The notes beneath the pieces were generated by a model, which saw nothing but the letters and a program-made list of their open reading frames with translations, was not told the DNA's origin and searched no databases. A stretch of DNA of 26,179 bases, taken from Candidatus Hydrogenedentota bacterium. Lineage in GTDB: Bacteria; Hydrogenedentota; Hydrogenedentia; Hydrogenedentales; CAITNO01. Each line of letters opens with the position of its first letter. Positions within the stretch are counted from its first letter, which is position 1. The position numbers were made by a program, and so were the translations under genes. The stretch spans positions 1 through 26,179 of the forward strand of contig CAIJOU010000205.1 of the NCBI GenBank assembly GCA_903822375.1, in the 5' to 3' direction. Shown here one piece after another: positions 16,769-25,878 of this stretch.

Positions 16769-18223
16769 ATGAGCCAACTGAGTATGCGGCCATTCTGGAA
16801 ATGGTGGGTTGCGGCGGGAATCACCCTGGCAGGGCTCAATATATGTACTGTGCTCATTTCCCCAAGGCTTGGATTTGGCAGTGACAATGCCGCGAGCCCC
16901 ATTGTACTGTTCGTTTGCCTGTTCATCTCCGCTGCCGCGGTTCATCTGGTGACCCTGACCCGCATTCGTCACACCCCGGTGGCGGCGTGGATTGTCGCCT
17001 GGGTGGTTGTCGTCGGCATCGTCCTTCGGATGGGCGCAATATTCTCCACACCCATCCTGGAAAGCGATTTCTACCGCTATCTTTGGGAGGGGGCAGTGGT
17101 GGCCCACGGCTTCAACCCGTACACCTGCTCACCCGAAAAGGCGGCGCAGGGTGGTCCCGATGTGCCGGCGGAACTCCACCGTCTTGCCGTTGATTCGGGA
17201 GAGACCGTCCGTCGCATTAATCATGCCCCGCTGGCAACCTGTTATCCCCCCGTTGCGGAGTTGATGTTCGCGGCGGCTCATCTCATCAGGCCATGGAGCC
17301 TGACGGCCTGGCGCATGGTTCTTCTGGCATTCGATGCGGTCACGCTCGCGCTCCTGTTTGCCATCCTGCGGCAGTTGCGCCGCTCGCCGCTGTACGCTGC
17401 GGTCTACTGGTGGTGCCCGCTGGTCGTGAAGGAGGGCTTCAACTCGGCGCACATGGACATTCTGATTCTTCCATTCGTTCTGGGGGCGTTGTGGTTGAGC
17501 TTCCGATCGGAACGATTGCGTGACCGCATTTCGGCATCGGGACTGCTGGCCGTTGCGGTGGGAATCAAGTTCTGGCCTATTGTACTGGCACCAATTCTCT
17601 TTCGTCCGATGCTTCGGAAAGCCTCCGTGCTAATACCCGCACTGGCCGTCTTTTGTGGAATTCTCGGGCTCCAGTTACTGGCACTCCTGCCCTCATTTGG
17701 GATGGGAGAGCAGTCTGGCTTGCTTTCCTACGGCCGGGAGTGGGAGTTGAACGACGCATTGTTCATGACGCTCCTTTGGATGATGCGGCGCGCACCATGG
17801 GTCGCGGGAAACGCCGAGTTCATTACCCGCGGCATCGCAGCATGCATCCTGGGTCTGGTTATTCTGATAGCCGTGCGCAAAGAGAATAGAACACCGGAAG
17901 AATGGTGCCGCCGGGCCTTGTGGATTCTCGCGGCCCTGTTCCTTCTCAGTCCAACCGAGTTTCCCTGGTACTATCTCTGGGTGCTGCCCCTTCTTGTGTT
18001 TTCCCCGCGCCCGTCACTGTTGTTGCTCACTGCATTGCTGCCATTGTATTACCTCCTGCCCCGTTTCGATTCGCTTGGCCGCGTGGACCTTTTCGAACAA
18101 GGTGTCGTGTGGGTCGAATTCGCCCCCGTATGGTGCCTGTTGGCCTTTGAAGGGGTGCTGCCTCTCGTGCGGCGGGGAAGCGATGCCGGGAAAGGAACTC
18201 CATGCGAGCCGGTGTCAACGTAG
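16769..18223 (+). CDS. Polytopic GT-C type membrane glycosyltransferase (GT87/mannosyltransferase-like)
   Basis: The 484-residue product has about ten to twelve hydrophobic segments across its length. After the second or third segment an extracytoplasmic loop carries ESDFYRYLWEG (Asp100, Glu108) and HGFNPY. This is the acidic loop pattern of GT-C enzymes that use polyprenyl-phosphate sugars. FWPIVLAPILF and PTEFPWYYLWVLPLL are further family-like segments. Such enzymes transfer mannose or related sugars from a lipid carrier on the outer face of the membrane. GGAG lies only three bases before the ATG at 16769, so the ATG at 16784 is an alternative. The last 22 bases overlap the start of the tri-modular glycosyltransferase, a strong sign of coupled translation. 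The first domain of that neighbour resembles dolichyl-phosphate mannose synthase, so it could supply the lipid-linked sugar; this is inference. Confidence 0.87.
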   Translation: MSQLSMRPFWKWWVAAGITLAGLNICTVLISPRLGFGSDNAASPIVLFVCLFISAAAVHLVTLTRIRHTPVAAWIVAWVVVVGIVLRMGAIFSTPILESDFYRYLWEGAVVAHGFNPYTCSPEKAAQGGPDVPAELHRLAVDSGETVRRINHAPLATCYPPVAELMFAAAHLIRPWSLTAWRMVLLAFDAVTLALLFAILRQLRRSPLYAAVYWWCPLVVKEGFNSAHMDILILPFVLGALWLSFRSERLRDRISASGLLAVAVGIKFWPIVLAPILFRPMLRKASVLIPALAVFCGILGLQLLALLPSFGMGEQSGLLSYGREWELNDALFMTLLWMMRRAPWVAGNAEFITRGIAACILGLVILIAVRKENRTPEEWCRRALWILAALFLLSPTEFPWYYLWVLPLLVFSPRPSLLLLTALLPLYYLLPRFDSLGRVDLFEQGVVWVEFAPVWCLLAFEGVLPLVRRGSDAGKGTPCEPVST

Positions 18224-20229
18224 CGGTCATCATTCCCGCACTCAACGAAGAACGCTCCATAGCCCTAGTTCTGGACGCGATTCCGGACTGGGTTGATGAT
18301 GTCGTGGTGGGGGACAATGGGTCCTCGGACCGCACGGCTGAGGTGGCGCGGACTCACGGCGCCCGCGTGGTTCTTGCGCCCCGGCGCGGCTACGGCTCAG
18401 CCTGCCTCGCGGCCATGGCCATACTGAAGTCACCCGACATTGTCGTCTTTCTGGACGGGGACTTCAGCGACCATCCGGAACAGATGGACCGGCTCGTGGA
18501 CCCGATCATTGCCGGCACAGCCGACCTTGTCATCGGTTCACGCGTCCTGGGGGTTCACGAACCGGGCTCGTTGACACCGCAGGCCCGTTTCGGCAACTGG
18601 CTCGCCACGCGGCTCATCCGGCTTTTCTGGAAGACGCGCTACACGGATCTGGGCCCTTTTCGCGCAATTCGTTATGCCACGCTCAAATCGTTGCGCATGG
18701 CCGACCCGGACTATGGATGGACGGTCGAGATGCAGGTTAAGTCGGCGATTCAGGGTGTCCGCGCGGCGGAGGTGGCCGTTGACTACCGCCGCCGCATCGG
18801 CACCTCCAAGGTGTCCGGCACGATCCGCGGCGTTTTCGGGGCGGGCCACAAGATCTTGGGCACCATATTCGTAGCTGCGCTTACGATGCGCCGCGCACTT
18901 CCAGTCACGGATGAAGCGAGGCGGCTCATCGTATTCACCCGTTATCCACTGGCGGGAAAAGCAAAGACCCGCCTGGTCCCGCTTCTGGGGGAGGAGGGCG
19001 CGGCCAGTCTGCAGCGCGAGATGACGGAATTCACCATGGATATGGTAAGGCGACTGCGGCGGGACTTTCCCATCCATGTGGAAATCCGGTTTGAAGGCGG
19101 AGATGCAGACCAAATGGCGGACTGGCTGGGCAGCGGTTTCAGCTATGTGCCGCAGGGGACCGGTGACTTGGGCGAAAGAATGGCGCGCGCCATGGATGAA
19201 GCCTTTGAAGCCGGAGTGGGGACGGCTGTCATCATCGGCACGGATTGCCCGATGCTTTCCGCCGGTTCCCTGCGTGAAGCCTTTCAGGCTTTGTGTCAAG
19301 CCGACATGGTGATAGGTCCGGCAAGCGATGGCGGGTATTACCTGATGGGTCTGAACTCCTCGACAACAGATCGCGCGCTGCCGCATCTATTTCAGGGACC
19401 CGCATGGGGTACGGATACGGTATTGGATGCCACGCTCAGATTGGCCGAACAGAATCGACTGTCGGTCCGGTGTCTCCCTGAGAGGCGTGATGTGGACCGG
19501 CCTGAAGATATCGCCGTGTGGCAGAATGCCCGCGCCGACTGGGAAAAGCGCAATCCGTGTCCGCACATATCCGTGGTCATTCCCGCTCTGGACGAGGCCG
19601 GGTACATTGGAGAAACCTTGAGAAGCGTCAAGGCCGGATGCGATTTCGAGACCATTGTTGTGGACGGCGGAAGCACCGATGCGACAACGGTGATAGCCGC
19701 AGCCCTCGGCGCCAAAGTCATTTCGGCCGAAAGGGGACGGGCGCGCCAGGCAAACGCCGGCGCCCGCATGGCCCGCGGCGAGATGCTCCTGTTTCTGCAC
19801 GCCGACACGAGGCTGCCCGTTGGATGGGACGGTCTCATCAAAGAAGCGCTGGCCGACCCCGAGGTTGTCGCAGGCGCCTTCAGATTTGCCACGGACATGG
19901 ACGGTGTCTGGATGCGGATCTTTACCTGGACGGCCAATGTCAGATCGCAGAGGCTTCGCATCCCCTACGGCGACCAGGGCCTCTTTTTGCGGAAGTCGAA
20001 CTTTGAGCAGTTTGGCGGTTTCCCCGAGATTCCGATCATGGATGACCTTAAGATGGTGCGCCGTCTGGCGCGATGCGGCCGCATCGTCGTGCTTCCGGAC
20101 ATTGCCATCACCTCAGGACGGCGCTGGCGCCGCATGGGCGTCTGGCGCACCATGTGCATCAACCAGATTTGTGTCGTTGGTTACTGGCTGGGAATTCCGC
20201 CGGAGATATTGGCCAGGTGGTACAATTAG
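18202..20229 (+). CDS. Tri-modular glycosyltransferase: GT2 (DPM1-like) + TIGR04282-like + TIGR04283-like
   Basis: The 675-residue product starts at the ATG at 18202 (AAGGA five bases upstream), inside the preceding gene. Three enzyme domains are joined. Residues 1 to about 230 are a GT2 fold like polyprenyl-phosphate mannose/glucose synthases: VIIPALNEE, GDNGSSDRT and metal-binding FLDGDFSD (Asp85, Asp87). Residues of about 242-445 are a DUF2064/TIGR04282-like nucleotidyl-sugar domain: FTRYPLAGKAKTRL, GDLGERM, IGTDCPML, GPASDGGYYLMGL, WGTDTV, DVDRPEDI. Residues of about 455-675 are a TIGR04283-like GT2: SVVIPALDEA, VVDGGSTDAT, RARQANAGARMARGEMLLFL (then HADTRLP), YGDQGLF. The last two families are named after arsenosugar biosynthesis because they accompany ArsS. 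All three keep their core motifs, so all may be active. No membrane segments are obvious, so it is probably cytoplasmic or membrane-associated. Confidence 0.93.
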   Translation: MRAGVNVAVIIPALNEERSIALVLDAIPDWVDDVVVGDNGSSDRTAEVARTHGARVVLAPRRGYGSACLAAMAILKSPDIVVFLDGDFSDHPEQMDRLVDPIIAGTADLVIGSRVLGVHEPGSLTPQARFGNWLATRLIRLFWKTRYTDLGPFRAIRYATLKSLRMADPDYGWTVEMQVKSAIQGVRAAEVAVDYRRRIGTSKVSGTIRGVFGAGHKILGTIFVAALTMRRALPVTDEARRLIVFTRYPLAGKAKTRLVPLLGEEGAASLQREMTEFTMDMVRRLRRDFPIHVEIRFEGGDADQMADWLGSGFSYVPQGTGDLGERMARAMDEAFEAGVGTAVIIGTDCPMLSAGSLREAFQALCQADMVIGPASDGGYYLMGLNSSTTDRALPHLFQGPAWGTDTVLDATLRLAEQNRLSVRCLPERRDVDRPEDIAVWQNARADWEKRNPCPHISVVIPALDEAGYIGETLRSVKAGCDFETIVVDGGSTDATTVIAAALGAKVISAERGRARQANAGARMARGEMLLFLHADTRLPVGWDGLIKEALADPEVVAGAFRFATDMDGVWMRIFTWTANVRSQRLRIPYGDQGLFLRKSNFEQFGGFPEIPIMDDLKMVRRLARCGRIVVLPDIAITSGRRWRRMGVWRTMCINQICVVGYWLGIPPEILARWYN

Positions 20230-20263
20230 CGGATAACGGCCGATTACGATAAGGCTTTGCACT

Positions 20264-20671
20264 ATGTCCTCACCCAAAGAAGCAGACCGAGTTAAGGCAT
20301 CCGCAGCGGCTTTCTCCAGCGGATTGAACTGTGCTCAAGCCATAGCCACGGCGTTTCAGGACGTGTACAACATTCCCCAGGCGACGATTGACGCGCATAA
20401 GCGCAGTGGGAAAGGTCGTGCACCGGGCGGCGCTTGCGGAGCACTCTACGCCGTGCTTGAATTAATCGAGGATGCGGCACAACGCGATGTGCTCGCCGCG
20501 CGATTTTCCGAAATTGCGGGAGACACGCTCTGCCGTGCGATACGCAGGGAAAAGCGGATAAGCTGCGGTGGATGCGTGGAAGCCGCAGCGGTGCTTCTGC
20601 AGGAGATTGTGACGGCAAACAATTGCACAAAGCCGCCATCCGGCGGCGGTCATGCAAACGGGGCGGAGTAA
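20264..20671 (+). CDS. C_GCAxxG_C_C family protein (redox-type, cysteine-rich)
   Basis: The 135-residue product starts at the ATG at 20264, 34 bases after the tri-modular glycosyltransferase (AAGG nine bases upstream). The cysteine pattern of the family is visible: GLNCAQA (Cys23), GKGRAPGGACGALYA (Cys58), DTLC (Cys90), then RISCGGCVEAAA (Cys101, Cys104). The family is of unknown biochemical function but is thought to be a redox or metal-binding protein, often next to oxidoreductases. It is soluble and cytoplasmic, with no signal peptide. It recurs in arsenosugar-type neighbourhoods, which together with the cysteines makes a thiol/arsenic or thiol/sulfur role plausible, though unproven. Confidence 0.88.
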   Translation: MSSPKEADRVKASAAAFSSGLNCAQAIATAFQDVYNIPQATIDAHKRSGKGRAPGGACGALYAVLELIEDAAQRDVLAARFSEIAGDTLCRAIRREKRISCGGCVEAAAVLLQEIVTANNCTKPPSGGGHANGAE

Positions 20672-20768
20672 GTCCATTTTCTGCGGTTCAGATCGAATAT
20701 ACGCCCTTAGAGGCACGATAAAAGAAACACACTTGATGATAGGCCGGGAACATTGGAGACGGCTTGGG

Positions 20769-21335
20769 ATGTCCAGTTGTCAGACATGGGGCAAACACAT
20801 CCTGTGTCTCATGGTGTTCATTTCGCTCGGTGCAATTCAGGCATGCAACCGCGGCCCCACTGAACATAAGTCAGATGGAAACACGGAACTGTCTGACGCG
20901 GAAAAGTGCACGGCTATCGAGCAGATGGCATCCAAGTATCACACGGAGTACGCGGACCTTCCCGAGCTTTCGGTTTCCGCCCTGGCGGACCTTATGTCCC
21001 ATGAGAATGTTCTTCTGGTGGATGTGCGCACCCCTCTGGAACAGGAGGTGTCAATGATCCCGGGGGCTGTTTCCAAGGGCGAATTCGAGAAGAGCAAAGA
21101 AGAGCACCGAAAGCAGACCCTTGTGACCTACTGCACCGTCGGCTATCGGAGCGGCCTGTACGCGCGGGAGCTGCAGAAAGAGGGGTTCCACGTGTTCAAT
21201 CTTCGTGGAAGCGTGCTCGCCTGGACGCATGCGGGCCGTCCAATGGTCGATTCCAAGGGCGTGGAGACCCGGCGTGTGCATGTGTACGGGGCCGAATGGA
21301 ACCTGCTGCCCCACGGGTATACGCCGGTTTGGTAG
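20769..21335 (+). CDS. Rhodanese-domain lipoprotein
   Basis: The 188-residue product starts at the ATG at 20769 (GGAG ten bases upstream); an ATG at 20736 in the same frame has a poorer binding site. MSSCQTWGKHILCLMVFISL is a lipoprotein signal with lipobox IQAC after GA, so the protein is probably anchored on the outer face of a membrane. Residues of about 70-160 form a rhodanese domain: VLLVDVRTPLEQEVSMIPGA, then the catalytic loop YCTVGYRSG (Cys122), then VFNLRGSVLAW. Rhodaneses transfer sulfane sulfur, and some act on other thiophilic groups including arsenate. The neighbouring C_GCAxxG_C_C protein and ArsS-like cluster suggest a role in handling sulfur or arsenic outside the cytoplasm. 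This role is inference; the fold and active cysteine are clear. Confidence 0.9.
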   Translation: MSSCQTWGKHILCLMVFISLGAIQACNRGPTEHKSDGNTELSDAEKCTAIEQMASKYHTEYADLPELSVSALADLMSHENVLLVDVRTPLEQEVSMIPGAVSKGEFEKSKEEHRKQTLVTYCTVGYRSGLYARELQKEGFHVFNLRGSVLAWTHAGRPMVDSKGVETRRVHVYGAEWNLLPHGYTPVW

Positions 21336-21372
21336 ACGCAGTCCTCGCCAAACAGTCCTCAAGGAAACCCGA

Positions 21373-24300
21373 ATGAAGTGCCACATACTCGTCCTGCTGC
21401 TGATCGCCAGTGCAATTACAGGCGCCATGCCCGCCTTTGCACAACCGTTCCTGCCCAACGACCGCACCCTGCTGCTCGACCACTTCGACGAGCCGTTTGT
21501 GCCGGACGGCGTGCAATGCACGAGACCGGTCGTCATCACTGCTTTGGCGGACCTTGCCGGAGGCAGGCCCGGGAAAGGCGGCACGTTCGTGCCGGGGAAG
21601 TTCGGCAACGCGCTGCAGTTCCATAAACTGATGAAAATGGACTATCCCGCGCCGGGTAATATTGATTTGGGCGCGGGCCTTGCCGAGTTCTGGGTTTCCC
21701 TCAATTTCAATGCCGAGGAGGTTATCAAGAATCCGGGAAAACTCAGCAACCAGCTCTTCCTCACGGTGTGGGGGCCGGAATCCAGCATGGTGTGCGTCTA
21801 CTCGACGCTGCTGCAAACCAACATTGCGGTATGGGACAAACAACGCCAACTCGTGTGCTACGCCGGCTTTCCTAGTTGCTGGAAGGCGGGCGAATGGCAT
21901 CATCTTGAACTGCGGTGGGGAAGGTCGCTTGAGCTATGGTGCGACGGAAAGCGGGAGGCGGCGCAGGATTGGCAGGGGCTCTTCGGCCCGATAGACGTCA
22001 AGACGCAGGATCTGCGCCTGACTCTGGGAAGCCACGTCGGCTTCAACGACGTTGAGAGCGAATTCGCCATTGACGAGTTGCGCATACTGGGTCCCGGTGA
22101 CGGGCAAAGCGCCGACCACCCGCTGATGACCCTGCCGCGTATCAAGGCGCCCACCATCGACGGCAAAATGGAGCCGGGTGAGTGGGACGGCGCCGCGCAA
22201 ACGACCGGCTTCGTCGGGTTGAACGACAACAGCCTCGTGGAAGAGCAGACGGTCGTCAGTGCGGGATGGGACGCGGAGGCGCTGTACCTGTGCATTGAAT
22301 GTCTTAATCCGGGCAACCGGGCGTTGGCGGCACGGTTGACCGGGCGCGATACACCCGTTTACGGCGAGGACGCCTTTGAACTGTTTCTCCAGCCGCAGCC
22401 CGGACAGCAACCGGTCTATCAGCTTGCCGCAAACGCGATTGGCACGCAATACGACAGCCGCGTGGATGCGGGTGTGCCTGTCCGGAATGATGTGTCCTTC
22501 AATCCCAACTGGACCGTGCGGGCCGCCTGCGAGTCCGGTCGCTGGGTCGCCGAATGCTGTATTCCTTTCAAGGAACTCGATGGACGCGCCGCGCCCAAGG
22601 AGGGGGAACATTGGCGGGTCAATTTCTGCCGCGACACGGGCACCCTGAGCGGCGGGTCCGCCTGGTCCCATGCCGCGGGCAGTTTTCAGCAGGTGGACCA
22701 TTTCGGCGAAATCGTGTTCAGTGAATCCGACCGCGCCATCCGGCTGGGTACGCTGGGCGACTGGCACGGCGGCAAACTGTCCGCAGAATTGTCGCTGACA
22801 GGCCTGCTCTTTGACCCGCTTGTGACGGTCAAAGCCAAACTGGCCGGTGAGGATGCGAAAGCGATTGTCGAGACGGAGAACCGCCTGGCCGATTACCGCA
22901 CCGTGGCGATCAAACCGCCCACGCTAGTCACGGGCTTCTACAATCTCAACATGCACGCGGGAACGGCAAACGGGGACATGTACAGTCAGCGACTGCCGCT
23001 CCGCGTCGAGAAAGCCTACGACATTTCCGTGGAAGGCTATCCGCGCGAAGGCAAATTGTGGGTCACCGCCAATGTGGCGGGACTAGCAGGGGCGCCAAAG
23101 GGACTCATCGCGCGCTCCCGCGTGATGCAGGGTGACAAGGAATTCGGTCAGTGCGAAACCGCCGAGTTCACGCGCGGAATTGGAACCGCCTCTGTAGATC
23201 TTGCGCTGTTGCCTCCCGGTGCATATATCGTGAAATCGGAAGCCGTCATACCGGACGGAAGCGTTCTGGCAAAGGCCGAGGCCGAGTTTGAACAGTTCGC
23301 AAAACCCGCGTGGTGGGATGGTCAGGCGGGCGTGGACCATTCTGTGCCCTGGCCCTGGGAACCCGTTCGCGCGAGCGACGCTGATATCGGCGTGTGGGGC
23401 AGGCAATACGATTTCGGCGGCGCGTCGCTGCCGCGGCAGATAGTCAACCAGGGCGAGGAAATGCTGGCCGGTCCGGTGACACTGAAGCTCACCACGGGCG
23501 AAACGACGAGCGACCTTGCCGCCTTTGCGGCGAGGAACACGGCGAGTCAGGAAGACGCCGCCGGACGACAGGCGGAGGGGCGTGTTGGAAATCTGAGCGC
23601 AAAGCTGGTCACGGTTACCGAGTTTGACGGCCTGATGCGCTGCGATCTGACACTTTCGCCGGAGAGTCCGACGGACGTCTCAAGCCTGCTCCTGGAGGTC
23701 CCCATCAAATCAAAGTATGCCGCGTTTCTTCTCCCGTCCACCGGCATCGCCGCGAACGCCTTGGCGATGGATGGCACACCCTGGCACGGTGCTTTCACGC
23801 CCCAGGTGTGGACCGGAAATGACGACATCGGTCTGGCGTGGTTTGCCGAAAGCGACGAGGGCTGGTGGCCCCGCGACGATCACATGCTTGAGGTCGTGCC
23901 GGAGGGTGACCGCACCATAATCCGGTGCGGCATGATCCGCACGGAGGGCACCGCCCGACCCCTGAAACTGGACAAACCCATGACCATCACCTTCGGTCTC
24001 ATGGCCACGCCCGTAAAGGATGCCCATGCCGGAGATCCGTTCTGGTGCCGTTTCGGTGATCCCGTCGACCAGCCTCCCCCGATGGAGTTCCTCCAATACC
24101 CGGATTCCGTCGGCATTGACCCCGGCCGCGGAACGCTCGAATTCTGGCTGGCGCCCGCCCTGGACACGGAGGAAACCTGGCGCGAAGTCGCCAGCCTGAA
24201 CGACAAGAACGGCAGCTTCGCGCTCTCCGTGAAGTATGGCGCAAAACCCGCGATAAGCCTGTCGGTTACAAACGGAGCCCGACAAGAATCCATTACCGCC

Positions 24301-25878
24301 GACATCCCGCCGGGTGCGCTCAATGAATACGTGCACGTGGCCCTCAGTTGGAACAAAAAGCTCACCCTGTTCGTCGCCGGCAAGCTACTCGGTACCGTCA
24401 ACCTCGCATTACCGCCGACCTTCGAAAAGCCCGCGCTGCGTTTCGGGTGCGCAAGTGAATGGCAGGGCTCCACACGCATTGCAGTGGATGAAATCCGACT
24501 CTCCAACGCCGTCCGTTATGACGCCGACGTTTACGACCCTCCCACGGCGCCGTTCGTTGGGGATGCGCAGACCCTGCTGCTCGATCATTTGGACGAGCGG
24601 TTCCGTCCCGACGGCGAAGATGCGGAAACGCACGCGGACGTCCTGGTTGGCGCGTCTGGCGCGCTGGGCGGCGTGCCGAGTCTGGGCTGCCGCTTTGTTA
24701 ACGGCAAATTCGGCGCCGGGCTGCAAATCGCAAACGGCCCCTCGCTGGACCCGCAGCAGACCGTGAAGAATTACGGTTTCGACGCCGCAACGCTTTGGAA
24801 CTGGGCCGACGCGGATGGCAGCATCACCGGCTGGCCGCCGCCGCTGCTGAAAGAGCCGCTTGTGGCGGACCTTCGCCAGCGCGTCAAGACATACAATGGC
24901 CTCGGCCTCCGCTGCAGCCCCTACATGGGCTATCCCGCGCTCGGAGCGCCGTCACAGCTCAGCGCGCAATTCGGCAACGAGTGGGGCCGCAAACCCCTGT
25001 CCACGCAGCCGTGGGAACCGCCGAAGGGCCATTATTTCTGGGACGCCTGCGCCCGGAGCGGATTTGCCGACTACATGGCCGAGGGCACGCGCTGGGTGCT
25101 TGACGACCTGGGATTCTACGCCTGCTACACCGACGGTCTCGCGCAGGTGTATCCGTGCCAGAACACGCACCACGGCTGCGGCTACCGCGACGAACAGGGC
25201 ACGCTGCACTCCACGTGGCCGCTCTTCGCCACAAGGGACATGCTAAAGCGCATGTACAAACAAATCCACGCCCGCCACCAGGACGGCTATCTCATCAACC
25301 ACGTCTCGTTCAACATCATCATTCCGACCATGTCTTTCACGGACGTGTATTACACCGGTGAGCATGAGCAGTATGAGGACCTCACCAAATTCCGCGTCCG
25401 CTGGCAGGGAAAACAGTGGGGCATTTGGCCGAGCCTGCTGGGCGACGACTGCCATTGTTACAAGCCGGTGTACATGACTTACGGGCTGCTCCACGGCGTG
25501 TCGGTCATGCCGGAGGGCTTTCTCGGCAGGAATGACATGGCGCGCAAGACGGTGAATATTTGGCAGGCGTACGACGCCTTCGGCTATCGCGACGCGGAAT
25601 GGATTCCCTACTACCGCGCCGAAAGCGGCCCCGTCATGGCGGACAACCCGAACGTCAAGGTCAGTCTCTACCTGCACCGGGGCAAGAGTGCACTGCTCGT
25701 CGTGGGGAATCTTTCGCATGAAGTGGTCGAGTGCGGTGTCAGGGTCGATCGGGCCGCAATGGCCTTGAAAGAGCTCTCGGCCGTCAACGCCCTCGAAGGA
25801 CGGTCAATAAGCATGCAGGACGGTGTGCTTTCGGTGAGGCTGAGGCCCGCCAGTTTCATATTGGTGCGCATCGAGTAA
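21373..25878 (+). CDS. Very large secreted GH123/DUF6067-like glycoside hydrolase with LamG and CBM9-like modules
   Basis: The 1501-residue product starts at the ATG at 21373 (AAGGAAA six bases upstream), not at the earlier open frame from 21205. MKCHILVLLLIASAITGAMP (then AFAQ) is a signal peptide. Residues of about 30-240 form a LamG-type concanavalin-like domain beginning TLLLDHFDEPF. Residues of about 255-455 form a CBM9/DOMON-like sugar-binding domain (TIDGKMEPGEWDGAA, YGEDAFELFLQPQ). Residues of about 660-890 resemble the N-terminal sandwich of GH123/DUF6067 enzymes (DIGLAWFAESDEGWWPRDD). Residues 920-1045 are LamG-like again, 1067-1120 repeat the LamG start (TLLLDHLDERF), and about 1130-1420 are the barrel (GFDAATLWNWADADG, YTDGLAQVYPC, HHGCGYRDE). 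A C-terminal sandwich follows. It acts outside the cytoplasm; the substrate is unknown. It starts 37 bases after the rhodanese gene. Confidence 0.9.
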   Translation: MKCHILVLLLIASAITGAMPAFAQPFLPNDRTLLLDHFDEPFVPDGVQCTRPVVITALADLAGGRPGKGGTFVPGKFGNALQFHKLMKMDYPAPGNIDLGAGLAEFWVSLNFNAEEVIKNPGKLSNQLFLTVWGPESSMVCVYSTLLQTNIAVWDKQRQLVCYAGFPSCWKAGEWHHLELRWGRSLELWCDGKREAAQDWQGLFGPIDVKTQDLRLTLGSHVGFNDVESEFAIDELRILGPGDGQSADHPLMTLPRIKAPTIDGKMEPGEWDGAAQTTGFVGLNDNSLVEEQTVVSAGWDAEALYLCIECLNPGNRALAARLTGRDTPVYGEDAFELFLQPQPGQQPVYQLAANAIGTQYDSRVDAGVPVRNDVSFNPNWTVRAACESGRWVAECCIPFKELDGRAAPKEGEHWRVNFCRDTGTLSGGSAWSHAAGSFQQVDHFGEIVFSESDRAIRLGTLGDWHGGKLSAELSLTGLLFDPLVTVKAKLAGEDAKAIVETENRLADYRTVAIKPPTLVTGFYNLNMHAGTANGDMYSQRLPLRVEKAYDISVEGYPREGKLWVTANVAGLAGAPKGLIARSRVMQGDKEFGQCETAEFTRGIGTASVDLALLPPGAYIVKSEAVIPDGSVLAKAEAEFEQFAKPAWWDGQAGVDHSVPWPWEPVRASDADIGVWGRQYDFGGASLPRQIVNQGEEMLAGPVTLKLTTGETTSDLAAFAARNTASQEDAAGRQAEGRVGNLSAKLVTVTEFDGLMRCDLTLSPESPTDVSSLLLEVPIKSKYAAFLLPSTGIAANALAMDGTPWHGAFTPQVWTGNDDIGLAWFAESDEGWWPRDDHMLEVVPEGDRTIIRCGMIRTEGTARPLKLDKPMTITFGLMATPVKDAHAGDPFWCRFGDPVDQPPPMEFLQYPDSVGIDPGRGTLEFWLAPALDTEETWREVASLNDKNGSFALSVKYGAKPAISLSVTNGARQESITADIPPGALNEYVHVALSWNKKLTLFVAGKLLGTVNLALPPTFEKPALRFGCASEWQGSTRIAVDEIRLSNAVRYDADVYDPPTAPFVGDAQTLLLDHLDERFRPDGEDAETHADVLVGASGALGGVPSLGCRFVNGKFGAGLQIANGPSLDPQQTVKNYGFDAATLWNWADADGSITGWPPPLLKEPLVADLRQRVKTYNGLGLRCSPYMGYPALGAPSQLSAQFGNEWGRKPLSTQPWEPPKGHYFWDACARSGFADYMAEGTRWVLDDLGFYACYTDGLAQVYPCQNTHHGCGYRDEQGTLHSTWPLFATRDMLKRMYKQIHARHQDGYLINHVSFNIIIPTMSFTDVYYTGEHEQYEDLTKFRVRWQGKQWGIWPSLLGDDCHCYKPVYMTYGLLHGVSVMPEGFLGRNDMARKTVNIWQAYDAFGYRDAEWIPYYRAESGPVMADNPNVKVSLYLHRGKSALLVVGNLSHEVVECGVRVDRAAMALKELSAVNALEGRSISMQDGVLSVRLRPASFILVRIE

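Noticed and set aside
21205..21372. Longer N-terminus for the giant hydrolase overlapping the rhodanese gene
   Set aside because: It would hide the signal peptide; the ATG at 21373 has AAGGAAA at good spacing.
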